From: Mastigocoleus testarum BC008
Lineage (GTDB): Bacteria > Cyanobacteriota > Cyanobacteriia > Cyanobacteriales > Nostocaceae
Direction: 5' to 3'
Assembly: GCF_001456025.1 (NCBI RefSeq)
Contig: NZ_LMTZ01000111.1
Span: 17,242 to 81,241 of the forward strand
Length of the DNA stretch: 64,000 nucleotides
Shown here one piece after another: positions 1 to 9,805 of the stretch. Within the stretch, counting starts at the first letter, position 1, and each line of letters begins with the position of its first letter. The notes below the pieces were generated by a model. That model was given only the letters and a program-made list of their open reading frames with translations, was not told where the DNA came from and searched no databases. A program made the translations under genes and the position numbers.

Positions 1-684
1 TTGTACCTTATTGTGTGCAATATTCATTGGAAAATAGAGAAATTCCACCGATAAATAAAGCAATTAACTGGTATTGAATCATACTAATGTCGTAAAGCCC
101 GTCTTCAAAGAAATCATATTGCTTGTGCTATGTTGGTTTGGGTTAGGCTAAAAAGTTTAGCCTATAAAACAGGTCAAACTATTTACAAAATAAAGCATAA
201 TTTACTTTCAAATTATCTAATTGAGTAACTGAAACGCCCTAATGTTGCTATATCTATAATTTAATTTTTTAGGCGCTCGGTGCGCGCCCGGCGCACCATT
301 GCTTATGACAGTTGCGTAAGTCCTGCCATTATTTAAAAGATAGTTACTACCCCTTGAAGAGATTATCAACTTCTCGCAGTGAATATGGAAAGTTATAGCG
401 AACAACACTACTTTCAGATTTCTAAGAATGAATTATAGAAATTGTATTATTGATAAGCTTATTACTACGTTTAAAAATTTCAGCAAAGTTATAACTCAAC
501 CGAAAATAATAAATTAATAGAATAATAAGTATTTAAGACAAAAAATTGCATTATAAAATTGCCAAAATGACAATAATATTATCCGTAAAATAACATGTAG
601 TATTGATTTAGTATTGCCTTAATATTTTTAACTCGAACTCACGTGATTTATGATTAAATATCTCTATAAATAGGTCTTTTCTCT
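1..684. other. AT-rich intergenic stretch, no gene seen
   Basis: No reading frame with convincing protein character is visible on either strand. The stretch contains a short GC-rich palindromic patch near 270-298 (GGCGC...GCGCC type) in otherwise AT-rich sequence. The last ~80 bases should hold the promoter and leader of the WD40 gene that starts at 685, but I see no clear -35/-10 pair. Confidence 0.5.
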
Positions 685-1749
685 ATGATTTCAAAGTTAA
701 TTTACTGGAAATTTTCAGCAGTATTAATAATAGCAACAATATTCATTATTGCTAGTCTTGACAGTTTTAGATTGATTCCACAATTGGAGATACTTACATC
801 TGCTTCTAAGTATTGGTTAAATATTAGATCTTCTAACACTCTGAAAGGACATTCCGCCTGGATTTATGGGATTTCCGTAAGCCCAAATAGCAAAACTTTA
901 GCTAGTGGTAGCTATGATGGAATTATCAAAATTTGGGATTTACATACAGGTAAGTTACTACATAGTTTTAAAGGACACCATGATGCAATTGAATCCCTTG
1001 CAATCAGTCCTAATGGTGATATTCTTGCCAGTAGTAGTTGGGATAACCAGATTAAGTTATGGAATCTGAAAACTGGTGTTCTTATTAATATCTTTAAAGG
1101 TCATACAGATTATATAAAAGCAATTGCTATTAGTCCCGATGGTAGATTACTGGCCAGTGGCAGTCTTGACAAAACTATCAGATTATGGGATTTTCGTACG
1201 GGTGAGTTACTCTATATATTGCCAAATATAGACTGGGTGAGATCCGTCGCTTTTAGCCCAGACAGTCAGACTATAGCTACTGGTAGTGAGAATGGCATGA
1301 TCAAAGTTTGGCAGGTTGCTGAAGGTAAAATACTGAACATACTGGGAAAACAATCGGGATCAGTAAGGTCGGTTAGCTTTAGCCCTGACGGGCAGATTTT
1401 AGCCAGTGGCAGTTATGATAAGACTATCAAGCTATGGCAACTAAATAATGGCAAAGTATTACACACACTAATGGGACATTTAGGAGCAGTGAAATCGGTT
1501 GCCTTTAGCCCCAATGGACAAATTTTAGCTAGTGGTAGCTACGATAAAACTATTAATCTATGGCATTTACCCACTGGTAAACTGCTGAATAATTTAGCAG
1601 AGCATTCTAAACCTGTTTGGTCAGTTAACTTCAGTGCGGATGGTCAAAATTTAGTTAGTGGTAGCGCGGACGAAACCATTAAAATATGGCCTATGGAACT
1701 TTCAATAAATAAAATTTACTTAAATAAAAATAAAAAGTTATACAAATAA
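685..1749 (+). CDS. Membrane-anchored WD40 beta-propeller protein
   Basis: The 354-residue protein starts with one hydrophobic segment (about residues 10-30, rich in I/L/A), which suggests a membrane anchor. Seven WD40 repeats follow, each with the pattern SxAxSPDGxxLASGSxDxTIKLW, which is enough for a single closed seven-bladed propeller. WD40 propellers are protein-interaction platforms; no catalytic domain is present, so the protein is probably a scaffold or the propeller part of a larger signalling assembly. It stands alone, on the strand opposite the downstream IS element, and its partner cannot be told from context. The start ATG at 685 is the only one that includes the anchor. The fold is certain and the role unknown. 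Confidence 0.85.
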   Translation: MISKLIYWKFSAVLIIATIFIIASLDSFRLIPQLEILTSASKYWLNIRSSNTLKGHSAWIYGISVSPNSKTLASGSYDGIIKIWDLHTGKLLHSFKGHHDAIESLAISPNGDILASSSWDNQIKLWNLKTGVLINIFKGHTDYIKAIAISPDGRLLASGSLDKTIRLWDFRTGELLYILPNIDWVRSVAFSPDSQTIATGSENGMIKVWQVAEGKILNILGKQSGSVRSVSFSPDGQILASGSYDKTIKLWQLNNGKVLHTLMGHLGAVKSVAFSPNGQILASGSYDKTINLWHLPTGKLLNNLAEHSKPVWSVNFSADGQNLVSGSADETIKIWPMELSINKIYLNKNKKLYK

Positions 1750-1926
1750 GGGGGCTACAAACTCTGATGTCGAGTAACACGCTTTTCGGAGTCTTGGCAA
1801 CTTTTGGTGAACCCAGTAGAAACCTGACTTTTCCCGTTAACAGACTTGCTGCCGTTCGTGGCGCAGCCGCGCGTCTTCCAGGGCATGAAAACCTTAATGG
1901 GTTTTTTGAGTGTGATTGCAGTAGAA

Positions 1927-3644
1927 CCCACATTCCGCAGCTTAATTAGCAAAGGAGATAATATTTACGACAAGGAGCACCAAAAAATTGTAGAATCCAA
2001 CATCGTTCTTCACTGAGGTTGGAAATCTGTTTCAAGCCAGCGATAAGCCCGGAGGGCATAGCCGAAGGCATCGTTAATAAATGTATTGACATAAAACATT
2101 GAAATACCCAACGCAGAGTAGGAGTGGAAGTTGGCTTACCTAACTGGTTTTTGATTGTCTGGGATGTTTGTTCCAAGGATTGACGCAATACCCTCTGACC
2201 CAAGTTGTAAACTAGCAAAGACAAACCCATAACCATTGCCAAAGCTGCAACTCTTTTGCTTGAATTTAGAAATACACTGGAAGTAAAAAACAATGGGTCT
2301 TTGAGAAATCGAAAACCACGTTCGGTAGATTGCTGAGCTTTATATTCACGCAAAACATCTTCGTCGCTAAGCTCGTTAACATCAAGAACATTAGTGGCGA
2401 GAATAAACCTGCCAGCCCGTTCTCGCTCAACAAAAATTGCAGTTTCTTTGGGTATAACTTCAGCTTGAATCTGATACAAGTGTGTTGGTTGAGAATCTTT
2501 ACGGGGTCTGCCACGCCCATGATGTTGGGCATGTTCAATAACTTCAATATTTGCGAGTTGATGAAATGACAACTGACTCTCAAGTCCTTTGGCTGCTTTT
2601 AGTGCATCTTCAGAGCATGCAAATTTTTGTTGACACAATTTTCGTAGTTGAGATTGTGCTTGTGTGTATCTTTTTGTTAGACGTTTTTCCAGTTGCTTCA
2701 AGTCAGATTCTTTACGAACTTCACTTTCTACCACCAGCCATCGCTGTTGCACACCACCATAATTATTACAACATGGGGCGATACGATATCCTGGAATTGT
2801 AGTTGGTATAAATGCATCAATATTGATATTTTCTAATAGTTCTTTTGCTGCAGTTAGGGTTGCAGGAATTCGAGATACCCATCGTAACTCTTGCATCTGT
2901 TGCAAATTTTTTTTAGTATAAAGAGCTGCATCAGCAACAAATAAAGCATCTATTTGCCATTGTTTTCGGAAGTCGGCGATAAGTGTTCCAAATATAGCTG
3001 AATCCACTTCGTTGCCATTTGCAACTCTCAGATATAAGGGGATATCTCCATCTCCACTGCACATCAAGTCGAGAATAAATTGTTTCAAATCCGGTCGATG
3101 ATCTCTGGAATAACCATATGTAATTGTAATTAACCCTGATTCCACCTCGGCTTTATTATCAGCATCAGTTCCATAATTTCCATGTACGTGAAATGAACTA
3201 GAATCCAAGTGTAAACTGTTGATTTTTACTCCAAATCGTTCTGCTGCCGACAGTGCAACTCGGATGAAGATTTCGGTTAATCCTGCATCATATAGCTTGT
3301 CTAAGACTCTGCCCAAGCGGTCATCATTCAAATGTTCTGGGTATATCCCCTCTCCAAATAAATGTTCGGTTGCAATGCCTTCAAAAAACTTTTCAAATAA
3401 GTATAGTGGCGCACTGACAAAACCTAAGCCGTTGATAATCATTGCTTTGACGACTTGACCTGCACTGATTATTTCTTGGGGATGAGTTCCAAGCAGTTGG
3501 TTAATTTGCGATAACTTTACCCATTTCATCAATAATCCCTGCCACTATGCCCAAGTGGTCGATATTTTGTACTTTGATTTGCGATGCTGAAATACTCATG
3601 TTTTAAAAATACAACATTTTGCGATCGCACCTGCGGAATATGGG
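1927..3644 (-). mobile_element. IS1634-family insertion sequence, copy 1 (about 1.7 kb)
   Basis: The element is delimited by a 14-base imperfect terminal inverted repeat: CCCACATTCCGCAG at 1927-1940, and its inverse CTGCGGAATATGGG at 3631-3644, with one mismatch. The single transposase gene lies between them on the minus strand. The true ends may extend a few bases further out. I could not find an obvious target duplication by eye; this family is known for variable, sometimes long, duplications. Identification rests on the transposase and the paired ends. Confidence 0.75.
1946..3599 (-). pseudogene. IS1634-family transposase, frameshifted near the N-terminus
   Basis: The DDE transposase has an N-terminal DUF4277-like region (QINQLLGTHPQEIISAGQVV) and the STERGFRFLKDPLFF block typical of the family's C-terminal catalytic part. 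The long frame opens only at a TTG at 3532. The expected N-terminus (ending DHLGIVAGIIDEMGKVI) starts at an ATG at 3599 in another frame and stops after 34 codons. Removing one base (C on the plus strand at 3509) joins the two frames into the family's normal sequence, so this copy is most simply read as inactivated by a one-base insertion. Read-through by slippage cannot be ruled out, but there is no obvious slippery run at the site. Confidence 0.8.
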
Positions 3645-3682
3645 ATGTAATATTAAAATATGCGCCTTAGGAAGATCCAAAA

Positions 3683-3805
3683 AATAAAATCTCCAACCGT
3701 CGCTTGTTCACTGCGTGAACAAGCGCCAGCAGTTCTTGATTTCACCCAATATATATTTGTACGGCACGCGCCAATGACCGTGGCGATACGGTTGGAGATT
3801 TTATT
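3683..3805. repeat. Inverted-repeat element (18-bp arms) with internal palindrome
   Basis: The arms AATAAAATCTCCAACCGT (3683-3700) and its exact inverse (3788-3805) enclose about 90 bases. Just inside the left arm is a second perfect hairpin, CGCTTGTTCA-CTGCG-TGAACAAGCG (3701-3725). No coding potential is seen. The structure could be a small MITE-like or REP-like element, or a remnant left by mobile element activity next to the IS copy. Confidence 0.6.
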
Positions 3806-4360
3806 AATTTGAAGTCCCTTAGAAATTTTGCCTGCATATCAAACTCCATTTTTGAGGGAGATGATCCCGTATTAGATAAGCAGGATACATGACATAGTAA
3901 ATACAATGCAAATGCTATGTAAAAACTTAAAATATCGGAGTCAAATCAAAATAACTTGATGAAATGACACATAGTATTTACTATGCAATTACTATGCATA
4001 AAATATATTTCGTCCAAGAAGTAAAAGCAATCAATATAAAATTTAATTATTATCTAATATTTGAGAGTTTAGGGAATTAATAATATTAGTTAACCGTGTT
4101 TCTAGTTTAAATATTATACTACAGTTATCAAGTTGTTATACAAATAAAATTTAATTAATCCAAAATAGAGAAATAATTATTTAAGATTAGTCGCTAATAG
4201 ATAAATCAATAGATTAATTTTCAATTATTACTAAATATGTAATTGTGGATTATGGGGATAAATCTTGGGTAATAGATGTTTTGGATCTAGTACTGCTAAG
4301 ACAAGATAGCTGTAAGTCTTGCTAGAAAAGAATTTATGTCCTCTGTTCTCTTCTTATAAT
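3806..4360. other. AT-rich spacer with short direct repeats, no gene
   Basis: The stretch holds no convincing gene. It contains repeated short words such as ATAGTAAATAC/TATTTACTATGCA and CAATTACTATGCAT around 3895-4005. Similar words recur near 14735-14765. Beyond that it is plain AT-rich sequence. Confidence 0.4.
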
Positions 4361-4897
4361 TCAATATTTACAGGTACTAATTTTAGAATATTCGTTTATT
4401 TTGATTGTGACTTCTAATTTTCCTGAGACTGGCATGTCTAAACGCGAGTTATCAAATTGTTCTGATATTTTAGTATCATTGGTTGTTGATGGTTTCTCAA
4501 TTTTGGGATTATTATTCTCTTGTTTGGGAGCATTCTCCTGCTTGGAAGTATTTTCCCGCCTAAGATTTTGATTTGTCTTTCTTCTTACCTTTCTTGCTCT
4601 TAGTTGAAGCTTTCTTCTCCTGGTTGATCTTGTAACGAAAATGCCTTGGGTGTTCCAAAGTGGGTGGAGCTAATAGTGAGTTAAACTCGAATGCATCCTG
4701 TTGGGAGTTGAATTTAGCTTTAAGTCCAACAAAATAAATCTCTTTTTTCTGTTGTTTATCTTGTGGATCGAAACGGAAGGGGGGAACCAAAGCATCTTTC
4801 CACAGTAGAGGTAAATGCAATCCTCTGGCATACTTGGCTTTGAGTTGTGGTTCTAGATTTTTGAATTTGGCATAACGTTCATCTGAGTAATTTTTAA
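4361..4897 (-). pseudogene. Broken hypothetical gene, 5' end cut off by IS end and frameshifted
   Basis: Reading leftward, coding sequence is open from the IS boundary at about 4897 (YSDERYAKFKNLEPQLKAKY...) to a lysine-rich stretch ending at a stop near 4560. A different frame continues without interruption to 4361 (LRRENTSKQENAPKQE, then SGKLEVTIKINEYSK). The upstream stop codon lies inside the adjacent IS terminal repeat, so the N-terminal part has been removed. One frameshift near 4565-4575 joins the two halves. I do not recognise the family with confidence. The GKLEVTIKIN block is reminiscent of cyanobacterial FinO-like proteins, but this is weak. An internal ATG at 4820 could give an 86-residue product, probably non-functional. 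Confidence 0.55.
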
Positions 4898-5206
4898 CCT
4901 ACATCCCGCACTTCACTTTGTAGTATAAGGTGACTATCAATAAACTAAAAATATTTACTGAGCGTCTATGTATAAATACTGAATATAGCTTGCGGGTTGA
5001 CGTTGATGGTTCTCCCAAACATCGCGCTTGTATTTAAAACTTATATTCAGAAAAAAGAAAAAGAGGTTTTTACATAAATAAAAATCTTGAAAAGTGAGAA
5101 AATTAAGAATCAAGTATGAACCTTAATCTCACAAAAAATGAATCACCAAATAGAAGATATTCAAATAAAAAACTTGGATCACTTAGGGATAGTGGCAGGG
5201 ATAATT
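4898..5206 (+). mobile_element. 5' fragment of a second IS1634-type element, interrupted by the group II intron
   Basis: A degenerate copy of the terminal repeat seen in copy 1 (CCTACATCCCGCAC, 4898-4911) marks the likely left end. An ATG at 5138 opens 23 codons, containing LDHLGIVAGII, which match the N-terminus of the transposase of the first IS. The match stops exactly at 5206, where the intron consensus GTGCG begins. No other part of this transposase exists downstream, so only the start of the element survives. Confidence 0.65.
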
Positions 5207-5833
5207 GTGCGGGTCGTTGGAGATACCAAGAAATAAATTTCTGAAGTTCTCCTCACCAAAAGAAAATTTTGGTCAATAGGGAAAGATTAGTAATAATCTG
5301 AAACCGAGAAAACTTATCTTCCGTGAGGGTGAAAATCCTTCCACCCCGACATCGGGTTGAAAGCATAGTGTCCAGGGCTAAGGAATGGTAATCGTTGGTT
5401 TTGAAGCGGCACTAAAAGCGGCCTCCACTAGTAGCCTACATAACTGGTGTCACCGCAAGCAACTGACTATGAGTAGTGAAAGCGAATATCCACAAACCAT
5501 CGTAACTGCGAAGTTGGGAAATAAGGCTGATACCCAGCGTCCGAAATAAGGACAAGAAGGTGTTAAGGATGAAACATATATTATTATGTATGTTTCGATG
5601 TCATCTAATACTTCCGGTGGACTGGATAACTCTAAGGTCAGAATCAACGGAAAATAGGAACGATTCAAAGACTGGGAAAGTTCTCCGTATAGGAGTAGTT
5701 ACCCGCAAAGAAACACCCCAGTCTCAGGGATGTAAGAAGAAGCAAACGCCCATCTGTAATGGATGAGGATAAGCCAATAGCTTACCTGCTGTACGAGAAG
5801 TACATTCGTTAAAAGCAATTAATAAGTTCTGGT

Positions 5834-7585
5834 ATGGAGATTACATCAAAGTTGAAATGGAATACGTGGGAAGAAATCAATTGGAAAGCAGTTGAATTCC
5901 AGGTATTTAAGTTGCAAAAACGAATTTACAGAGCTTCCTTACAAGGTGATAAAAAGCTAGTCCACAAACTCCAGCGAATGATGGTCAGCTCATACTATGG
6001 AAAATTACTCGCAACAAGAAAGGTAACTCAAGAAAACAAGGGAAAGAAAACTGCGGGTGTTGATGGAGTAAAAGCTCTAAAACCCAAAGAACGTCTCAAA
6101 CTTGCCAAAAATCTGAAACTAGATGGTAAATCTCAACCAACCAGAAGGGTTTGGATACCTAAGCCTGGAAAGAAACAGAGAAGACCTCTAGGAATACCCA
6201 CCATCCTTGAAAGAGTAAAACAGACCCTTCTCAAACTAGCACTTGAGCCAGAATGGGAAGCCGTATTTGAGCCAAATAGCTATGGTTTCCGCCCTGGCCG
6301 CTCATGTCACGATGCAATTGCAGCAATATTCGCTTCTATCAACAAAAAACCAAAATACGTTTTGGATGCCGATATAAGCAAATGTTTTGACTGTATTAAT
6401 CATCAAGCACTATTGAGAAAAATAAAAACCTTTTCTTTAGCTTCACGACAAATTAAAGCATGGCTTAAATCTGGAGTTATTGACTTTAGTAATTGGGCAG
6501 AAAGAAAGGGTTATAATTCCACTTCTGAGGGAACACCTCAAGGTGGGTCTATTTCTCCTTTACTAGCTAATATAGCATTGCATGGACTAGAAAAACATAT
6601 AGAAAACAAGTTTCCTAACGATGAAAAAGGTAGATGGATTGATTCCTGGAAAATATACAGAAAGCAATTTCAATCACCAAGATTAATTCGTTATGCGGAT
6701 GATTTTGTTATTTTATGTGAAGAACTAGAACCGATAAATAAATGTAAGGAATTAGTCAAAGATTGGTTAGAAAAAATCGGACTTGAGTTAAACACTAGTA
6801 AAACCAGAATCGCCCATACTCTGAAAACATTTAATGATGAACAAGCCGGATTTCAATTCTTAGGCTTTGAAATCAGACAATTCAAAGTTGGCAAACATCA
6901 TTCTGGTAAAACGACCAGGAAGAAATTATTAGGTTTTAAAACCATCATTAGACCCTCCAAGGAAAAGGTCAAAACCCATTACGATAATCTCAACCAATGG
7001 TGTGACAAGATGAAAGCTGTAAATGCAGCAGCATTAATTAAACAGCTAAATCCTATCATCAGAGGTTGGTGTAATTATCAATCGCCTTGGCATTCATCAA
7101 AATCATTCTCCAAAGTTAAAAACCTGATGTGGTCAAGACTATGGAGATGGGCTAAACGTCGTCACCCTCATAAAAATAGAAAATGGATAGCCAATAAATA
7201 CTTCGGTGGAAGTAGGCAATGGTCATTCGTTTATAGAAGTGGTGAAAATTCTCTGGAATTACTCTGTCACACTAACTTTCCAGCTAGTGTCAAATGGGTA
7301 AAAGTAGAAGGAACCAGAACTCCCTACGATGGTGACGCTTTATATTGGAGTAAACGCATAGGGGACAGTTATCAAACAATTGACCCGCAAAAATCCCGAC
7401 TGCTAAAGAAACAGAAAGGGAAATGTGCTCACTGTGGAGCTAGTTTTAAACCCTCAGACCAGATGGAAAAACACCATATCATAAAAAGGTCTAAAGGAGG
7501 CAACAATGCTGACAAAAATTTGTTGTTAGTTCATTTATATTGCCACGACCAAATTCACTCACGTAAGGTTGATACTACAAATTAA
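5834..7585 (+). CDS. ltrA: Group II intron reverse transcriptase/maturase
   Basis: This 583-residue intron-encoded protein combines an RT domain (about residues 70-360; catalytic RYADDFVIL near 285-293, and the GTPQGGSISPLLANI palm motif), a maturase/X domain (residues about 390-470, with the GIIM-like IIRGWCNYQ block) and a C-terminal HNH endonuclease (CAHCG near 531, paired with EKHHI and LVHLYCHDQIHSRK). In this family it binds its own intron RNA, promotes splicing and performs target-primed reverse transcription at the homing site, with HNH cutting the second strand. All key residues are present and there is no frameshift, so the protein looks active even though its exons are rearranged. 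It sits in intron domain IV and is expressed as part of the intron transcript. Confidence 0.95.
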   Translation: MEITSKLKWNTWEEINWKAVEFQVFKLQKRIYRASLQGDKKLVHKLQRMMVSSYYGKLLATRKVTQENKGKKTAGVDGVKALKPKERLKLAKNLKLDGKSQPTRRVWIPKPGKKQRRPLGIPTILERVKQTLLKLALEPEWEAVFEPNSYGFRPGRSCHDAIAAIFASINKKPKYVLDADISKCFDCINHQALLRKIKTFSLASRQIKAWLKSGVIDFSNWAERKGYNSTSEGTPQGGSISPLLANIALHGLEKHIENKFPNDEKGRWIDSWKIYRKQFQSPRLIRYADDFVILCEELEPINKCKELVKDWLEKIGLELNTSKTRIAHTLKTFNDEQAGFQFLGFEIRQFKVGKHHSGKTTRKKLLGFKTIIRPSKEKVKTHYDNLNQWCDKMKAVNAAALIKQLNPIIRGWCNYQSPWHSSKSFSKVKNLMWSRLWRWAKRRHPHKNRKWIANKYFGGSRQWSFVYRSGENSLELLCHTNFPASVKWVKVEGTRTPYDGDALYWSKRIGDSYQTIDPQKSRLLKKQKGKCAHCGASFKPSDQMEKHHIIKRSKGGNNADKNLLLVHLYCHDQIHSRKVDTTN

Positions 7586-7605
7586 TGGTAGTAGTCGTAC
7601 ACTGA

Positions 7606-7682
7606 GGAGCGGTGTAAAGCGAAAGTTTTACGCACCGTTCTGGAGACCAGTGAGGGAAGGTGACTTCCCCACTGAGTTTAAC
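7606..7682 (+). other. Group II intron domains V and VI
   Basis: Domain V is the hairpin whose 5' strand begins GAGCGGTGTAAA, with loop GCGAAAG and returning strand TTTTACGCACCGTTCT. The conserved catalytic AGC triad is at about 7608-7610. Domain VI follows as the hairpin CAGTGAGGGA...CTTCCCCACTG with unpaired A residues that could supply the branch point. The intron then ends at TTTAAC. This arrangement is the clearest sequence proof that the unit is a group II intron and not just an RT gene. Confidence 0.75.
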
Positions 7683-7979
7683 GATAAAGATAATCAAAGT
7701 GAATACTTCTACAGCTTTGTTGCAGAACCGGGAGAAGTTGCGATCGCCTTAGATGTAGCTCCGGATGACAAGAATACTTTGAACTATATCACAGTCGATT
7801 TATTCGATCTTGATGGGAATAAATTAAAATCTTTTGGTGTAGGTGTCATTTCAAAAAGTAAGCGTAAAGTTCAAAAATTACAGGTTCAAAATCAGCAGAA
7901 AATTATTATGCAAATCAGTCGGAGATCGAGTAAAGGATCGGCAAGCTATCGTTTGAGTGTGAGCGGTTCTGTTAAATAA
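7683..7979 (+). pseudogene. 3' fragment of a PPC-like beta-domain protein behind the intron
   Basis: About 98 codons run open from the intron end to a stop at 7979. The sequence (SEYFYSFVAEPGEVAIALDV..., ending SYRLSVSGSVK) has the alternating hydrophobic pattern of a bacterial pre-peptidase C-terminal or similar beta-sandwich domain. No N-terminal half exists upstream: the preceding DNA is intron, and the 5' exon belongs to a transposase. A start codon inside the intron (7569) opens the frame artificially. I read it as the stranded 3' end of a gene that was truncated by recombination or deletion at the intron; the PPC assignment is by resemblance only. Confidence 0.55.
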
Positions 7980-8085
7980 GACAATAATTCAAACAGGTAA
8001 TTTAATATTTAGCTTGCCTTTTTTTTCTATATATTCCGTAAACAAAGACAAAATTCAAAATTCAACCAAACCAAACCAAACTAAA

Positions 8086-9558
8086 CTAAACTTCGATATT
8101 TCTTCTCCAGTCATTCAGCAGACATAAAAGAAATAACATAAGTGGAATCAAAACAATCGCCCAACCAATTCCCAAAGCCCAGACCGGATATCCTCCATAA
8201 GGCGTGTTGATATCTTTAGAAAGCTGGGTAGCAAGTAAACAGGTTAAAATTATTGGAATTACATATTTGATGGAAATATTCCACCATTTACCAACTCGCC
8301 AATCACTAACTTGATTAATGTGTCTTCGGAGTGGCTCCACTCCATATATCCATCCAGCCAGGATGACTTGGAAAATTGCTGCCAATATTAAGTTGTAGTT
8401 GGTAAGAAAATGGTCTGTAATATCTAAAAAATAAAGTCCAGCACGAGTTGTGTAAATTATTCCAGCAATAAATCCAGCGATGCAAACCCAAAATGAAACA
8501 ACAGAAAGTTTGAGATGTTTGTGTTGATCCAGAATAGCTCCATTCAATACTTCGACTATTGAGAACGCACTATCAATCCCTAAGGATAAAAGCATCACAA
8601 AAAATAAAATACTGAATAACCAGGGTAATGGCATCAAGCTCAAAGCCTCTGGGAAAACCACAAACGCCAGACCAGGACCTGAAGCTGCTAGTTCTTTTAA
8701 GGGAGTATCTGTTTGGGAAGCCATGTAACCCAAAATTCCAAACACCACAAAGCCTGCAAATAAACTAATTGCACTATTTATGATTGCTGTCGACCAAGCA
8801 TCTCGAGCAATATCATCATCTTCTTGCTTGTAGCTAGAATAAGTAATCATCACCCCAAATCCTAGTGAAAGGGTAAAGAAAATCTGCGAAAAGGCAGATG
8901 TCCAAACTTCCGGATCTACTAGTGCACTCCAAACCGGATTAAGGTAAGCTCTCCAGCCATCTAAAAAACCAGGTAAAGTAATTGCACGTAACAGCAGTAA
9001 ACCCAGTAAAACAACTGGTAAAGGTACTGAATAAAGAACTACTTTCCCAACACTTTTTGTTCCTTGCCAAATACAAAAATAAATCAAAATCCAAACGACT
9101 GTAAGACAAAGAAGGATAGACCAGTTAATACCTCCTAAATTATTAACTCCATCGCTAATCTGGAGAACACTGTTATTAAAGTAATTTTTAGGATTATCCG
9201 ACCACTGCACCCCAAAAGACGCTAGAAAATAAATCACAGACCAAGCCATAACTACGGCATAATAAGAAACAATCACCAAGGAAGAAATCATGGTAAAAAT
9301 ACCCAAACCCCCCGCGTAGGGATGGAGTTTCCGGAAAGAGCCAATTGCACCCTGCTGCATTTTTTGTCCCACCACAAATTCCAGAATTAGCATTGGCGTA
9401 CCAACAATAATTAAGGCAATGAGGTAAGGTATAAGAAATGCACCTCCACCATATTTCCCAGCTAGGTAAGGAAAGCGCCACACATTACCTAAGCCGACTG
9501 CTGAACCTACAGCTGCTAGCAAAAAAACAGTTCTAGAAGCCCAACGTTGACGAGCCAT
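8086..9558 (-). CDS. Sodium-dependent transporter of the NSS/SNF family
   Basis: A 490-residue polytopic membrane protein with about 11-12 hydrophobic segments. The N-terminus has the family's hallmark first helix (GLGNVWRFPYLAGKYGGGAF), which forms the substrate and Na1/Na2 sites in LeuT-type transporters. The family couples sodium influx to uptake of amino acids or related small amines; substrate cannot be read from the sequence. I chose the ATG at 9558 (MARQRW...) because a GAGG ribosome-binding site lies just upstream. An ATG at 9639 would add 27 residues that do not resemble the family. The gene is apparently monocistronic, convergent with nothing, and separated from the peroxiredoxin gene by about 250 bases. 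Confidence 0.9.
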   Translation of the reverse strand: MARQRWASRTVFLLAAVGSAVGLGNVWRFPYLAGKYGGGAFLIPYLIALIIVGTPMLILEFVVGQKMQQGAIGSFRKLHPYAGGLGIFTMISSLVIVSYYAVVMAWSVIYFLASFGVQWSDNPKNYFNNSVLQISDGVNNLGGINWSILLCLTVVWILIYFCIWQGTKSVGKVVLYSVPLPVVLLGLLLLRAITLPGFLDGWRAYLNPVWSALVDPEVWTSAFSQIFFTLSLGFGVMITYSSYKQEDDDIARDAWSTAIINSAISLFAGFVVFGILGYMASQTDTPLKELAASGPGLAFVVFPEALSLMPLPWLFSILFFVMLLSLGIDSAFSIVEVLNGAILDQHKHLKLSVVSFWVCIAGFIAGIIYTTRAGLYFLDITDHFLTNYNLILAAIFQVILAGWIYGVEPLRRHINQVSDWRVGKWWNISIKYVIPIILTCLLATQLSKDINTPYGGYPVWALGIGWAIVLIPLMLFLLCLLNDWRRNIEV

Positions 9559-9805
9559 AGATTTACCTCGAAAACATAGAATGACTCTGACAACATCAGA
9601 ACAACCGAAGAATCCTGAATTAGTAAATATTCTTATCAATTGACACTCTCCGGGCTAAAGCCACGCTTGTTTCCAAGCTCCCGCGAGGTTTTTTATGAAG
9701 CGAATTTTACCAATTCTGAGACAAATTTCCCCCTTCTCAAGCTAGAGCAAGGGGGATCGCTTAGTAAATTTTTGCAACTAACAACTGAAGTTACTAATTT
9801 TATTC

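Larger units (their letters stand above)
5207..7682 (+). mobile_element. Group II intron with RT/maturase/HNH protein
   Basis: The 5' end GTGCGGGTCGTTGG fits the bacterial group II GUGYG start. About 620 bases of structured, non-coding sequence (domains I-III and part of IV) precede the maturase frame at 5834. After the maturase stop come a domain V hairpin (7606-7642) and a domain VI hairpin, with the predicted 3' end at TTTAAC, position 7682. Total length about 2.48 kb, normal for a mobile group II intron. The 5' exon is an IS1634 transposase start; the 3' flank is a different gene, so splicing at this locus would not restore either gene. The 3' boundary is uncertain by a few bases. Confidence 0.85.

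Noticed and set aside
1767..1949. Short open frames on both strands between the WD40 gene and the IS end
   Set aside because: They overlap each other in several frames, have no family resemblance, and run into the IS terminal repeat.
7569..7682. N-terminal part of an apparent 136-residue protein starting at 7569
   Set aside because: These bases are intron domains V and VI; the frame is open there by chance. Only the part after 7682 is treated as a gene fragment.
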